Shown here in pieces: positions 55,862-64,000 of a stretch of DNA of 64,000 nucleotides; positions within the stretch are counted from its first letter, which is position 1, and each line of letters starts with the position of its first letter. Location of the stretch: assembly GCF_007744675.1 (NCBI RefSeq), contig NZ_CP036269.1, positions 7,571,917-7,635,916 of the forward strand, in the 5' to 3' direction. Both the position numbers and the translations under genes were made by a program. The stretch is from Gimesia alba. GTDB lineage: Bacteria > Planctomycetota > Planctomycetia > Planctomycetales > Planctomycetaceae. The notes beneath the pieces were generated by a model. That model did no database searches. It was given only the letters and a program-made list of their open reading frames with translations, and was not told the DNA's origin.

Positions 55862-56668
55862 TTGATCCCTACGTCGCTGCACCTCTTACTTTTACTGCTG
55901 ACGCTGCTGAGCATACGCTATTGGCTCAGGCTTTATCAAACCAGACGCATGTCCTCGGTCTTTCAGCTCAACCCCCAGCGCAGTCAACTGGAAATGTCCG
56001 CACCGGTCGTTCTGGCGCTACTCTGGATTACCCTGCAATTGACAACCATGATTTCGAAAACGGTACAGCCAGAGCCTCCTCTTGCCAAACCCATTACCTT
56101 GAATGATATTATTGGATCCTGTGTGATCACATTCTCTTTTGGAACCGTTTTAATTTTAATTCTGACACTACTTAACCCGAACAAGATGCAAAATCTGGGA
56201 TTTCGGCTGAATCAAAAAACAGGGCAGATTCGTGATGGTTCCGTCGGCTTTCTGTTGGCCTTACTCCCCGTAATGGCCTTGCTCCTGCTGACACACTCTT
56301 TTCGAACCGAAGAGACAATGCATCCCTTTTTTCAGCAGTTGAAAGAACACCCCGAGTTCTCCACCATCAGCTGGATTTTAATTTCCGCTGTACTCGTCGC
56401 CCCCTTATTTGAAGAACTGGTCTATCGGGTCCTCTTTCAAAGCTGGCTCGAAAAACTGCTACCTCCCTACATCGCCATTTTGACCAGCTCGCTGGTCTTC
56501 AGCATCGTACATGGCTTCCCCGATTGCATCCCGCTGTTTCCACTCGCATTCATTCTGGGAACACTCTTTTATTACCGCCGCAGTTACGCCGCAAATGTCA
56601 TCACTCACGCTCTGTTTAACGGCGTCAATCTCGCACTGGCCCTCGCAAATCAACCCCCAGCCAGTTAA
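55862..56668 (+). CDS. CPBP-type intramembrane protease
   Basis: A 268-residue multi-pass protein of the CPBP (Abi/CAAX-protease-like) family. Motif 1 EELVYRVLF, motif 2 FSIVHGFP and motif 3 THALFNG are present, carrying the catalytic Glu pair and His residues. About seven hydrophobic helices are seen. The start at 55862 is TTG with GGAG 9-11 bases upstream; the first helix begins at once. Family members cleave prenylated or signal-like peptides, or act in bacteriocin immunity; which applies here is not shown. Confidence 0.83.
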   Translation: MIPTSLHLLLLLLTLLSIRYWLRLYQTRRMSSVFQLNPQRSQLEMSAPVVLALLWITLQLTTMISKTVQPEPPLAKPITLNDIIGSCVITFSFGTVLILILTLLNPNKMQNLGFRLNQKTGQIRDGSVGFLLALLPVMALLLLTHSFRTEETMHPFFQQLKEHPEFSTISWILISAVLVAPLFEELVYRVLFQSWLEKLLPPYIAILTSSLVFSIVHGFPDCIPLFPLAFILGTLFYYRRSYAANVITHALFNGVNLALALANQPPAS

Positions 56669-56789
56669 ATCACGCCAGCCCGCAATATGACCTTTTGTCC
56701 ATATTTCTTTTTGGGGTTCACCCGGTTTCAAGAAAATAGTATCCTTCCCACCTCTCTCATCCCCTCCTATCCCTTCGGAGACCTCCGAA

Positions 56790-57998
56790 ATGAAACCGTT
56801 CCCCTCACGCCTTGGTGCGTGGTTCTGTCTTTGCGCCTGTCTCTGCTTATCCTGCCAGACGATGAAGTCCAAAATGGATTTGATCTATACCGGAAAGGTC
56901 ACAGGAGCATTATCCCAGCAATTGGTCGAATCCTATGCCGATTCGCTGAAGGATCCCATCGCCGCAGAACAGACTGATGAATATACAAAATGGAAAGTTC
57001 TATACGCGACGAATCGGCTGCAGGAAACGAATGCCCGTGGTGAAATGGGTTATGCAAATGAGTTCGGCACGGCACTGGCTTATGGAACAGGGCAGGTTCG
57101 TATCTCCTCAAAGAACCGCAGCGATCTAAAAACAAAAGTCATTCAGACCCTCTGGCAGGGTGCACCAGCACCGGAAGGACAGGTCGAAATTAGTACGTTA
57201 ACTCCCACGACAGAAACTCCTTTTTTTGAGAGTCTCAATACGCTGTTGGAACGTTCGCCGCAAAAAGATGTGCTCGTGTTCGTCCATGGATTCAACGTGA
57301 ACTTTCCCAGCGCCGTCACCCGTGCAGCACAAATCGCCAATGACCTCCCCTTCAATGGTGCGGTCGTCTGTTACAGTTGGCCCTCACAAGGCGGCGTGGA
57401 AAAATATCTCCTCGATGGTCAGGTCGCCAATGCCAGCGTCGAACCAATGGCCCAGTTCCTAGAGACCTTAGTCAGCTCGGTCCCTAAAGGAACAAAAATT
57501 AACATCATGGTTCACAGCATGGGGAACCGCGTCGTCATGCGAGCTATGAACCGTTTACCGGAAGTCTTTCAACTAACAAAACCGTTCCAGAACGTAATCT
57601 TAGCCGCCCCTGATGTAGGAGTCTCCGAGTTTAAAGAACTGGCTCCTGCCATCATTGCACAATCAAATCGTGTGACCCTCTATTCCGGATCAGGTGACGT
57701 CGCCCTGGTTGCATCGAAAGCAGTGAACCAGGAGCGCAGGGCCGGCGACTCGCGCGAACCATTGATCATGGAAGGCATTGAGACGATTGATGTCTCGGCC
57801 GTGGATACCAGCTTCATGAGCCACTCCTATTACGGCAGTAACCGTGCCGTCCTGAGTGACCTGTTTGCGCTGCTGAAGCAGGACAGCTCTGCAGTAGACA
57901 GAAAATGGCTCCTCTCAAAAAAACATTCCGGCAGAAACTACTGGGCGTTTGAAAAAGAGCCGCCGGAAATTAAGAAAGTTCGCTCCACCAGTCTCTGA
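56790..57998 (+). CDS. DUF900-type alpha/beta hydrolase, probable lipoprotein
   Basis: A 402-residue exported protein. The signal region is Cys-rich (CLCACLCLSC) with a plausible lipobox ending at Cys22. The hydrolase core has VFVHGFNVNFPSAVTRAAQ and VVCYSWPSQGG, then INIMVHSMGNRVVMRAMN with the nucleophile Ser in HSMGN, and a late His in MSHSYYG. DUF900-like proteins are found with envelope or adhesion systems; substrate unknown. It reads just after the CPBP gene, with 121 bases between. Confidence 0.83.
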   Translation: MKPFPSRLGAWFCLCACLCLSCQTMKSKMDLIYTGKVTGALSQQLVESYADSLKDPIAAEQTDEYTKWKVLYATNRLQETNARGEMGYANEFGTALAYGTGQVRISSKNRSDLKTKVIQTLWQGAPAPEGQVEISTLTPTTETPFFESLNTLLERSPQKDVLVFVHGFNVNFPSAVTRAAQIANDLPFNGAVVCYSWPSQGGVEKYLLDGQVANASVEPMAQFLETLVSSVPKGTKINIMVHSMGNRVVMRAMNRLPEVFQLTKPFQNVILAAPDVGVSEFKELAPAIIAQSNRVTLYSGSGDVALVASKAVNQERRAGDSREPLIMEGIETIDVSAVDTSFMSHSYYGSNRAVLSDLFALLKQDSSAVDRKWLLSKKHSGRNYWAFEKEPPEIKKVRSTSL

Positions 57999-58083
57999 TC
58001 TGTAATTTGACGAGTATGATTGACTGAAAACACGAATGCGTGCTGCCTGGCTTGCTTTTGTTTAAATTCAATGAGTACAAATC

Positions 58084-58845
58084 ATGAAGAACTCCACGTC
58101 CCGCTTCTCTGACCGTGTTGATAATTACATCAAATACCGCCCGGACTATCCCACGCAGGTCCTGGAAACCCTCAAGACAAACTGTGGCTTATCATCTGAT
58201 TCGCTGATCGCAGATATCGGCTCTGGGACTGGAATCTCGACGCGGCTGTTTCTCGATAACCAGAACACCGTTTATGCAATCGAACCGAATGCTGAAATGC
58301 GACAGGCGGCAGAGAATTTTTTTAAAGACAATCCCCATTTCCACAGCGTCAACGCAACGGCTGAAGAAACTCATCTCCCCGGCGATCTCTTTGACTTCGT
58401 GATTGCCGGTCAGGCGTTCCACTGGTTTGACCAAAAGCAGGCCAAACTGGAATTTCAACGGATTCTCAAGCCGCAAAGCTGGGTCGTTCTACTCTGGAAC
58501 GAGCGAAAAGTGGACACGACACTATTTCTGGTCGCTTACGAAAAAATGCTGCTCGACTTCGCCACCGATTACAAGGAAGTGAACCACACACAAATTTCAC
58601 ATGAGGACTTCGCTCGATTTTTTGATCCCCACCCTCTGCACACCCACACGCTGCCTAACAGTCAGACATTCGATTTCGAATCACTCAAAGGCAGACTGCT
58701 CTCTTCATCCTATTGCCCCAATGAAGGACAACCGGGCTATGAGCCAATGATGAAACGTCTGCAGGATATTTTTGAAGAACACCAAACGGAGGGAAGCGTC
58801 CTGTTTGAATATGACACAACTCTGTATTTTGGTCATCTCAAGTAA
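58084..58845 (+). CDS. class I SAM-dependent methyltransferase
   Basis: A 253-residue methyltransferase of the common Rossmann type. Motif I IADIGSGTGISTRLFL and the acidic VYAIEPNAEMRQAAENFF bind SAM; FDFVIAGQAFHWFD is motif IV. The opening FSDRVDNYIKYRPDYP is like a family of small methyltransferases of unknown substrate. No signal or second domain. It ends the rightward group before a 600-base gap. Confidence 0.87.
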   Translation: MKNSTSRFSDRVDNYIKYRPDYPTQVLETLKTNCGLSSDSLIADIGSGTGISTRLFLDNQNTVYAIEPNAEMRQAAENFFKDNPHFHSVNATAEETHLPGDLFDFVIAGQAFHWFDQKQAKLEFQRILKPQSWVVLLWNERKVDTTLFLVAYEKMLLDFATDYKEVNHTQISHEDFARFFDPHPLHTHTLPNSQTFDFESLKGRLLSSSYCPNEGQPGYEPMMKRLQDIFEEHQTEGSVLFEYDTTLYFGHLK

Positions 58846-58914
58846 GAGTATTTGCCGAATCGGTATTCTGGCCCACCTTCAATCCCCCTGAAACAAGCTC
58901 AGCGCATAAAGAAA

Positions 58915-59057
58915 GCCCTTAAGAAGGCGGTGAATTGAGGACGGAAAATCGTATATTTTGCACTTCACAGAAACTGATGAGCGTGCTGGGTCAGAACTCG
59001 CAAATCAGGGGGACCTTCTGGATAATGTCCGTCCAGACCAGATTCCTTCTTAAGGGC
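58915..59057. repeat. 13-bp inverted repeat
   Basis: GCCCTTAAGAAGG (58915-58927) recurs in inverted form as CCTTCTTAAGGGC (59045-59057), perfect over 13 bp with 117 bases between. Outside and inside bases do not extend the match. The interval has no transposase-like reading frame that I recognise, so this may be a remnant end pair of a small mobile element or a looped regulatory structure. Confidence 0.5.
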
Positions 59058-59239
59058 CAGGCTGGGTTAGAAAGCAAATCACAATCAATGGCTCCAGAGA
59101 GCCAGTTAACTCCGTTTTTTGATTGTTGAATCACTTTCTGTAATAGATAAGTAGCATAAGGTGTGCCGTATCTCTGCAATTTTCTCACATCAGCGCACTT
59201 TTTCTCAGATCTCACTAACTCATTCTTGAATTTACCATG

Positions 59240-59271
59240 ATTCTATCTATTTCAGTGATTATAGATAGAAT
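59240..59271. repeat. 11-bp perfect inverted repeat
   Basis: ATTCTATCTAT (59240-59250) and ATAGATAGAAT (59261-59271) form a perfect inverted repeat with a 10-base spacer, similar in geometry to an operator for a dimeric regulator. It lies 187 bases before the start of the regulator gene. Confidence 0.6.
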
Positions 59272-59301
59272 TACTAAAGTGGGAAAACTTTGGTTTCATT
59301 T

Positions 59302-59387
59302 GATTTCGACACTAATCCTTGAATTTTCGGCGCCGAAATGTTCTACTATTGATCTCGACACTATGTCGGCGCCGCTTTTCGGCGCTG
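59302..59387. promoter_or_regulatory. tandem CGGCGCCG palindromes with direct repeats
   Basis: TTTCGGCGCCGAAA (59325-59338) is a perfect 14-base palindrome; TCGGCGCCG (59366-59374) repeats its core; TTTCGGCGCTG (59377-59387) is a third, diverged copy. GATTTCGACACTA (59302-59314) and GATCTCGACACTA (59351-59363) form a near-perfect direct repeat 49 bases apart, each before a core. The set looks like paired binding sites 70-150 bases upstream of the sigma-54 activator gene. Confidence 0.6.
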
Positions 59388-59457
59388 CTATGATTGCTCG
59401 ACACATAAAGAACCTTTTATTTCCAACAAAGCAATTTCAGCTTTGGGAAAGAATTTC

Positions 59458-62400
59458 ATGAAAAAACAAGGGATCAAAGAACGAGCTTTCTTATTTACTT
59501 ATGGAATCCTGGCGATCGTCTATAGTGTCATCGTGCTGGGCTTTGTCACAACCAGTCCTGATTTACGCATTCGTGCGATGTTAGACAGTGTCGAACCCAC
59601 CCAGGGAGACTCACTGCCTGCTGGGATCGAAATCAAAGCCACTCCGGGGATCGTGAAAACCGGCCCAATCCCCGCACCAAAATCGGGAGATATTCTCACC
59701 AAAATTGGCGACTATCCCATTCGAACATTTCTCGATTTCTCTCAGACACTCAGTGTTCTGCGGAATATGGATCTCCCTCCCGGCGGACAGTTACAGCCAA
59801 ATTCTGACCCCTCTGAACATGATGTCCCTCCCATGGTCGAAATTCAGAACAGTGGTCGATTTATCAAAATTGAATATTGGAGCAACGACTCCGACGCCCC
59901 TCTCTCCTCAGAAAAATCCGTCAAATCAGCGTGGATCAAAATCCAGTCGATCCCTTCTGGAGATGTCGCGATTTCATTGCTTTGGTTTTCACTGGAACTG
60001 GTGATCCTGGCTATCGGCGCCTTCGCATACTGGATGCGTCCCTTTGACCGTACCACGCGCATTTTCTTTGTGATGGGCATCATCACCCTCGTCGCTTTTA
60101 TTGGCGGTTACAACTGGTGGATTATCGCGGGCTCGCTTATGCTCAATATCCCCTTTGTGATCGCTGCGGTGCTGATCCCAGCGATCACACTGCACTTTTT
60201 TATTACTTACCCGCGCGTGATTCCCTGGCTGGCTCAATATCCGGTCGGCTTGTTGCGAACCGTTTATTCAATCCCTGTCCTCACAACCATTGTGATCCTG
60301 GCATGTCTGGCTTACCTCCGCTGGACCTCTCAAATCGATCCGGATCAGAAAGATCTGATCCAAATTGAATACCCTCAACTGGTCTTTCAGGCAGTCAACG
60401 TTCTACGTTGGACCGTTTACACCTATCTCAGTGTTGCCGGTATCTACTACCTCATGACTTTGGCGGCGCTCTTTTACGGATATTTCAAAAGCCAGAATGC
60501 TTATGAACGCAACCAGTTAAAATGGATCGCTCTTGCCGGTTTGATCTCAACAGTCCCCGTGGGCTATTCCCTCTATCTGGCGGAATTCGACCGCACGCAG
60601 TTCGCCCTCGGTGGCGCAGGCATCCCCATGTTTCTGGCCAGCGTCTCATTCATGGTCGCATTCGTGGTGGGCATCATTCGCTATCGGTTAATGCTGATCG
60701 AGCAGATCATCAGCCGCGGGATGCTCTTTTATGTCGTGAGTGCCGGCATCTCGATAGTATACGCGACCGTCATCTCACTTGGATCTCTGGTCGGCACCCA
60801 ATTAAATCGGACCCCTAGCACCAATCAGGCGGTCTCCGTCTTTCTGGTGATGCTGTTTGCAATTTCTTTACTGCTCTGGTCGCGTGACCGTATCCAAAGA
60901 CTCATTGATCGGCGGTTCTTCCGTCAGAAATACCAGCTCGACAAAGCACTCAAACGGATGAACCGGGCCGTCGGCCGACTGGGAGACCAACGTTCCATCG
61001 CCGATCGTATGCTGACATCCTGCCGCGAAGTTCTGCAGGTCAAAAGTGCTGCCATTTATTTACTCAATCCTGACCGGAACCAGTTCGAACTCTTAACCGG
61101 CTTTCATATTGAAAACTCGCCCTCAGCGGTTCCCTGTAGCCCCGAACTACTCGAAGTCCTCGAAGGCGAACTCGCCTTTCAACGCGTGGCAACTGGACTG
61201 TTAAAAGAAGCTTCACCCGCTCAGCAACTCCTCCGATTACTGGGCTTCGATTTCATTTATAACCTCGAACTGGATGGGGAATTTGCCGGATTTGTTGCGC
61301 TTGGCCAACGCTCTGCAGGCAGTACGTATTCTGCAGAAGACCTGACGTTTTTAAACGCCATGGGACAGATCACGAGCATCGCTTTGCACAGCACGAAAAT
61401 TCATCAGGACCTGAGGCGACTCAACGAAGAAATGCGGATCAAGGTCGAAAAAATCGACGACCAGCGCAGACTCGTTTCCATCCTGCAGGCGGAACTGACG
61501 AACTCACAGGAAATTTCTGAAAGCTCTAATTCACACGATTTTCAACGTGGCCTGATTAAAGGCAACAGCCCCGCCATCCGCTCTGTTATGGAAACACTCC
61601 GCAAAGTCGCGAACTCGGAATCCACAGTTCTGATCCGCGGTGAAAGCGGAACAGGTAAAGAACTGCTCGCACAAGCCGTCCATGAAAACAGCTCTCGGCG
61701 CGACCAGCCACTGGTCCGCGTCAACTGTGCCGCACTCTCTCCCAGTCTGCTTGAAAGTGAACTGTTCGGTCATGTGAAAGGCGCTTTCACCGGTGCCCAT
61801 GAAGACCGTGTCGGACGTTTTGAAATGGCAAACGGAGGCACGTTATTCCTTGATGAAATTGGTGACATCTCGCTCGATACCCAGGTCAAACTCTTACGCG
61901 TTCTGCAGGAACGCGCCTTCGAACGTGTCGGCGGTTCAAAAACATTACACGTCGACGTTCGTCTGATCACAGCCACGCACCAGAACCTCGAACAACGCAT
62001 CGTCGAAGGTCTGTTCCGCGAAGATTTGTATTACCGTCTCAATGTGATCAGCATCACTCTGCCTCCCCTGCGCGAACGCCGTGAAGATATCTTCGAACTG
62101 GCGTTCTACTTTCTCAAACGTACCGCGCATCGTCTCGGCAAACGGATTACCCATATCGACCCCGATGCCATTGAAGTCCTCGAACGCGCCTCCTGGCCGG
62201 GAAATATCCGGCAGCTCGAAAATGTTATCGAACGCGCCGTTGTACTCGCTGAAGAAGAAGTGATCACACTCAAAGACCTCCCTGTTGACCTGCTGGAAAC
62301 GAAAAAACGCCTTCCCACCCGTGTGATTGAGACCAAGCCGGTTCTCCCTGAAACAGTCCGACGACTTCCGTTGTCGGACGTCGAAGTCATTACGTTCCCT

Positions 62401-62556
62401 GGCAGTCAATCGAATGTAGATCCTCAACTTTCGGAACCCGAGCAACTCAAACTGGCACTCGCTGAATGCGATGGCAACAAAGCACAGGCCGCCCGCATGC
62501 TGGGGATGCCTCGCAGTACCTATTACAGCAAACTGAAAAAATACGGCATCAGTTGA
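59458..62556 (+). CDS. membrane-bound sigma-54 activator (PDZ-like, TM, GAF, AAA+, HTH)
   Basis: A 1032-residue regulator from the ATG at 59458. A first helix (about 10-30) leads to a periplasmic PDZ-like domain ([19 protein letters not shown]), then eight or so membrane helices (about 175-500), a GAF domain (about 540-655), a coiled-coil linker, AAA+ and a Fis-type HTH. AAA+ motifs are intact: Walker A GESGTGKE (about 728-735), [16 protein letters not shown] with the sigma-54 loop (775-780), FLDEIGD (about 797-803). The HTH is [16 protein letters not shown] (about 1007-1022). It most likely senses an envelope or ligand signal and activates sigma-54 promoters directly from the membrane. Confidence 0.9.
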   Translation: MKKQGIKERAFLFTYGILAIVYSVIVLGFVTTSPDLRIRAMLDSVEPTQGDSLPAGIEIKATPGIVKTGPIPAPKSGDILTKIGDYPIRTFLDFSQTLSVLRNMDLPPGGQLQPNSDPSEHDVPPMVEIQNSGRFIKIEYWSNDSDAPLSSEKSVKSAWIKIQSIPSGDVAISLLWFSLELVILAIGAFAYWMRPFDRTTRIFFVMGIITLVAFIGGYNWWIIAGSLMLNIPFVIAAVLIPAITLHFFITYPRVIPWLAQYPVGLLRTVYSIPVLTTIVILACLAYLRWTSQIDPDQKDLIQIEYPQLVFQAVNVLRWTVYTYLSVAGIYYLMTLAALFYGYFKSQNAYERNQLKWIALAGLISTVPVGYSLYLAEFDRTQFALGGAGIPMFLASVSFMVAFVVGIIRYRLMLIEQIISRGMLFYVVSAGISIVYATVISLGSLVGTQLNRTPSTNQAVSVFLVMLFAISLLLWSRDRIQRLIDRRFFRQKYQLDKALKRMNRAVGRLGDQRSIADRMLTSCREVLQVKSAAIYLLNPDRNQFELLTGFHIENSPSAVPCSPELLEVLEGELAFQRVATGLLKEASPAQQLLRLLGFDFIYNLELDGEFAGFVALGQRSAGSTYSAEDLTFLNAMGQITSIALHSTKIHQDLRRLNEEMRIKVEKIDDQRRLVSILQAELTNSQEISESSNSHDFQRGLIKGNSPAIRSVMETLRKVANSESTVLIRGESGTGKELLAQAVHENSSRRDQPLVRVNCAALSPSLLESELFGHVKGAFTGAHEDRVGRFEMANGGTLFLDEIGDISLDTQVKLLRVLQERAFERVGGSKTLHVDVRLITATHQNLEQRIVEGLFREDLYYRLNVISITLPPLRERREDIFELAFYFLKRTAHRLGKRITHIDPDAIEVLERASWPGNIRQLENVIERAVVLAEEEVITLKDLPVDLLETKKRLPTRVIETKPVLPETVRRLPLSDVEVITFPGSQSNVDPQLSEPEQLKLALAECDGNKAQAARMLGMPRSTYYSKLKKYGIS

Positions 62557-63247
62557 GCACCTGAATTTAGCATTATTCTACTGATCAACTTGCCCTTGAC
62601 GCTCAGTTCCCCCTCACGAGAATGCGGAGATAACGTCGCACGCGCGAGCAAAGCTCAATTTCTCAATGCGCGAATTATCACTCCTGTTGATATTCGCACT
62701 AGAAAACCCGCTGGTTTGAGACCCATTTTGCTCTGAGCCCACTTTCGGTACTTCACTGTGATCATCGGTTTTCGTTCCGCTTCAAACGACGTTCATTCCA
62801 AGATTGCTAAACATGGCGTGTCTTTCACAGGCTTTCAATGACTCATTACCGCTTACACCGCTCACGCCAATCAGCATGATTTTCAATTCTGGAATTTCAT
62901 TATTTCACAGAGACAATTCCAGCAAATCAAACTTTGCCCGTCAGACGAAAATTCTCGCAGTAAAGCAAGTTTGCCTTAAAACAACAGCGTATTCTAACAC
63001 AGAGCATGGAACTCATAGAGGTGAAAATCGCTCAGTGGTCAGTAAGAGTGTAATCTCTTGGATCGCACAGGTTCTCCATCAGCGCACTCTTCAATCGTTC
63101 AGATGTCACAATCAGCCGAACATCAAAAAAACAAAATTAAATAATTCAGAACCAATGTTCCCTGCCTCCCCAGCCAGTTAAGATGAAAAGCATCGTTGAT
63201 ATTCAAAGTTTGTTACTATCGCTGACCCACCCAGAGGAAACCCGCCT
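62557..63247. other. intergenic region
   Basis: About 690 bases with no gene that I can support. Only short ORFs with poor composition occur. No repeats, tRNA or terminator are seen. Confidence 0.45.
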
Positions 63248-64000
63248 GTGTCCCACCTGCCTACTCTCAGTCGTCGTCTATTCTTAACTCTGCTCGCCGC
63301 TTTGCCGCTGCTGACTAGTTCCCTTTCACAGGCTGCCGAGCCCAAACAAAAAACCATTTTGATGCGATCCGGGTGGCAAACCGTCAATATCGGCGATATC
63401 GGCCATACCCCCGGCACACTGCGTTATCTGGAAACGTACCTCCCCGACGTCAAAGTGAATCTCTGGCTACATCGCACCACACCTGAAGTCACTGCGATGC
63501 TCAAAAAACGATTTCCCAAAGTCCATATCGTTCAAGGCAGACTCAACGCACGCGGAAAAGCCAACAATCCCGAATTCCAGCAAGCCTTCGACGAAGCGGA
63601 TCTGTTTCTGTACAACTCGGGCATGCACTTCAACCAGTTCTGGCCGCCGCCGATCTACATCATCGAAGCCTGCACCGCGACCAACAAACCGCTGGTCCTT
63701 TATGGCCAATCCTTTGACGGCTTCGCTCCAGAAGACGAAGAGAAAATGAGTGAACTCCTCTCTCGCGCTGCCGCCATTTATACCCGCGATGTCGAATCGT
63801 TCTATTATCTGCGGAAGATTGGCGTGACGTCGCCATCCCTTGCCTTTGGCCCCGATGGCTGCTTCGGCATTGATGTGCGAGATGAAGAAAAAGCCAATGC
63901 CTGGCTCAAAGCCCATGACCTGAAACCAAAAGAATTCATCACCGTCACGCTTCGCAGCAATACGCCCAAAATCGGTGCGAAAAAAAGTACGTCGATGAAC
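63248..64000 (+). CDS. exported polysaccharide pyruvyl transferase-like protein (partial)
   Basis: The frame begins at GTG 63248 and is still open at the window edge (251 codons visible). The N-terminus has a twin-arginine-like signal (LSRRLFLTLLAALPLL, cleavage near SQAAE). The mature part follows the polysaccharide pyruvyl transferase pattern: SGWQTVNIGDIGHTPGTLRY, LFLYNSGMHFNQFWPPP, KPLVLYGQSFDGFAPEDEE and TRDVESFYYLRKIGV. The family transfers pyruvate to glycans or acts in related cell-surface steps; an exported version is common in planctomycetes. AGAGGA lies upstream. Confidence 0.8.
   Translation, partial: MSHLPTLSRRLFLTLLAALPLLTSSLSQAAEPKQKTILMRSGWQTVNIGDIGHTPGTLRYLETYLPDVKVNLWLHRTTPEVTAMLKKRFPKVHIVQGRLNARGKANNPEFQQAFDEADLFLYNSGMHFNQFWPPPIYIIEACTATNKPLVLYGQSFDGFAPEDEEKMSELLSRAAAIYTRDVESFYYLRKIGVTSPSLAFGPDGCFGIDVRDEEKANAWLKAHDLKPKEFITVTLRSNTPKIGAKKSTSMN

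Larger units (their letters stand above)
58846..59457. other. intergenic region rich in inverted repeats
   Basis: No supported gene. It contains at least four separate dyad or palindromic elements, listed below, before the large sigma-54 activator gene. Short ORFs here do not look coding. It probably holds the regulatory region of 59458-62556. Confidence 0.55.

Noticed and set aside
58991-59215. 74-codon minus-strand ORF between the inverted repeats at 58915 and 59057
   Set aside because: Checked as a possible transposase fragment; no transposase motif is present, so the inverted repeat is left unassigned.
62804-63181. 125-codon plus-strand ORF after the sigma-54 activator
   Set aside because: Composition (Ser/Asn/Lys-rich, no motif) and absence of a ribosome binding site make it unlikely to be coding; it sits in AT-rich intergenic DNA.
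63467-63916. 149-codon minus-strand ORF
   Set aside because: It is antisense to the clear pyruvyl transferase-like gene starting at 63248, whose frame is open to the window edge.

Overview
The window reads as about 64 kb of chromosome from a planctomycete, probably near Gimesia. This is inference from gene content: a formylglycine-type sulfatase, several Planctomycetes-type exported proteins with one N-terminal helix and coiled coils, twin-arginine secreted enzymes, a HEAT-repeat lipoprotein, large bacterial enhancer-binding regulators and many short zinc-ribbon proteins. There are no rRNA or tRNA genes and no CRISPR array. Genes lie on both strands in short runs. Many starts have no clear Shine-Dalgarno sequence, and TTG, GTG and one probable ATT start occur.

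Layout. 0-7.7 kb: end of an alpha/beta hydrolase, a rhodanese protein, a three-gene coiled-coil/membrane cassette (with a 54-residue protein), a STAS membrane protein beside a GspE/PilB-type ATPase, and planctomycete hypotheticals. 7.7-11.7 kb: sulfatase, a transaldolase-family aldolase, and a nagB plus PIG-L deacetylase pair for amino-sugar metabolism. 11.7-16.1 kb: a tightly packed, leftward accessory cassette that looks like a prophage remnant. It holds an ABC ATPase fused to a GNAT domain, a ParB-like protein, four small proteins, a trypsin-like protease, a phospholipase A2-like protein and a holin-like protein, with no integrase, terminase or capsid gene. 16.2-18 kb: small regulators. 18.4-23.9 kb: a rightward run of exported or membrane proteins (polysaccharide deacetylase, isochorismatase-like hydrolase, Nramp-like transporter, parallel beta-helix protein).

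24-33.7 kb: housekeeping metabolism with cysK, a transsulfuration enzyme, a SEC-C/TPR protein, ribD, thrC (apparently starting at ATT) and an M24 peptidase. 34-38.5 kb: a HlyD-like adaptor and a three-gene carbohydrate operon (HPS/KGPDC-type decarboxylase/aldolase, MDR dehydrogenase, TIM-barrel isomerase). 38.8-50 kb: HEAT lipoprotein, gamma-glutamyltransferase, mtaB, thymidylate kinase, an FAD enzyme, a DUF374 acyltransferase, a degenerate NtrC-type regulator and a KDG kinase. 50-58.8 kb: a structured intergenic element, a stand-alone NuoN-like membrane protein, an MDR reductase, a Nudix protein, trpC, a CPBP protease, a DUF900 hydrolase and a methyltransferase. 59-64 kb: a dyad-rich intergenic region before a 1032-residue membrane-bound sigma-54 activator, then the start of an exported polysaccharide pyruvyl transferase-like protein.

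The best candidate for an undescribed system is the 11.7-16.1 kb cassette. Its upstream end pairs a membrane protein, a PLA2-like enzyme and a secreted serine protease (a possible lysis or envelope-attack set). Its downstream end pairs a ParB-like protein with an ABC-GNAT fusion (a possible DNA-handling or modification set). All functional calls come from motifs read by eye; no database search was possible.
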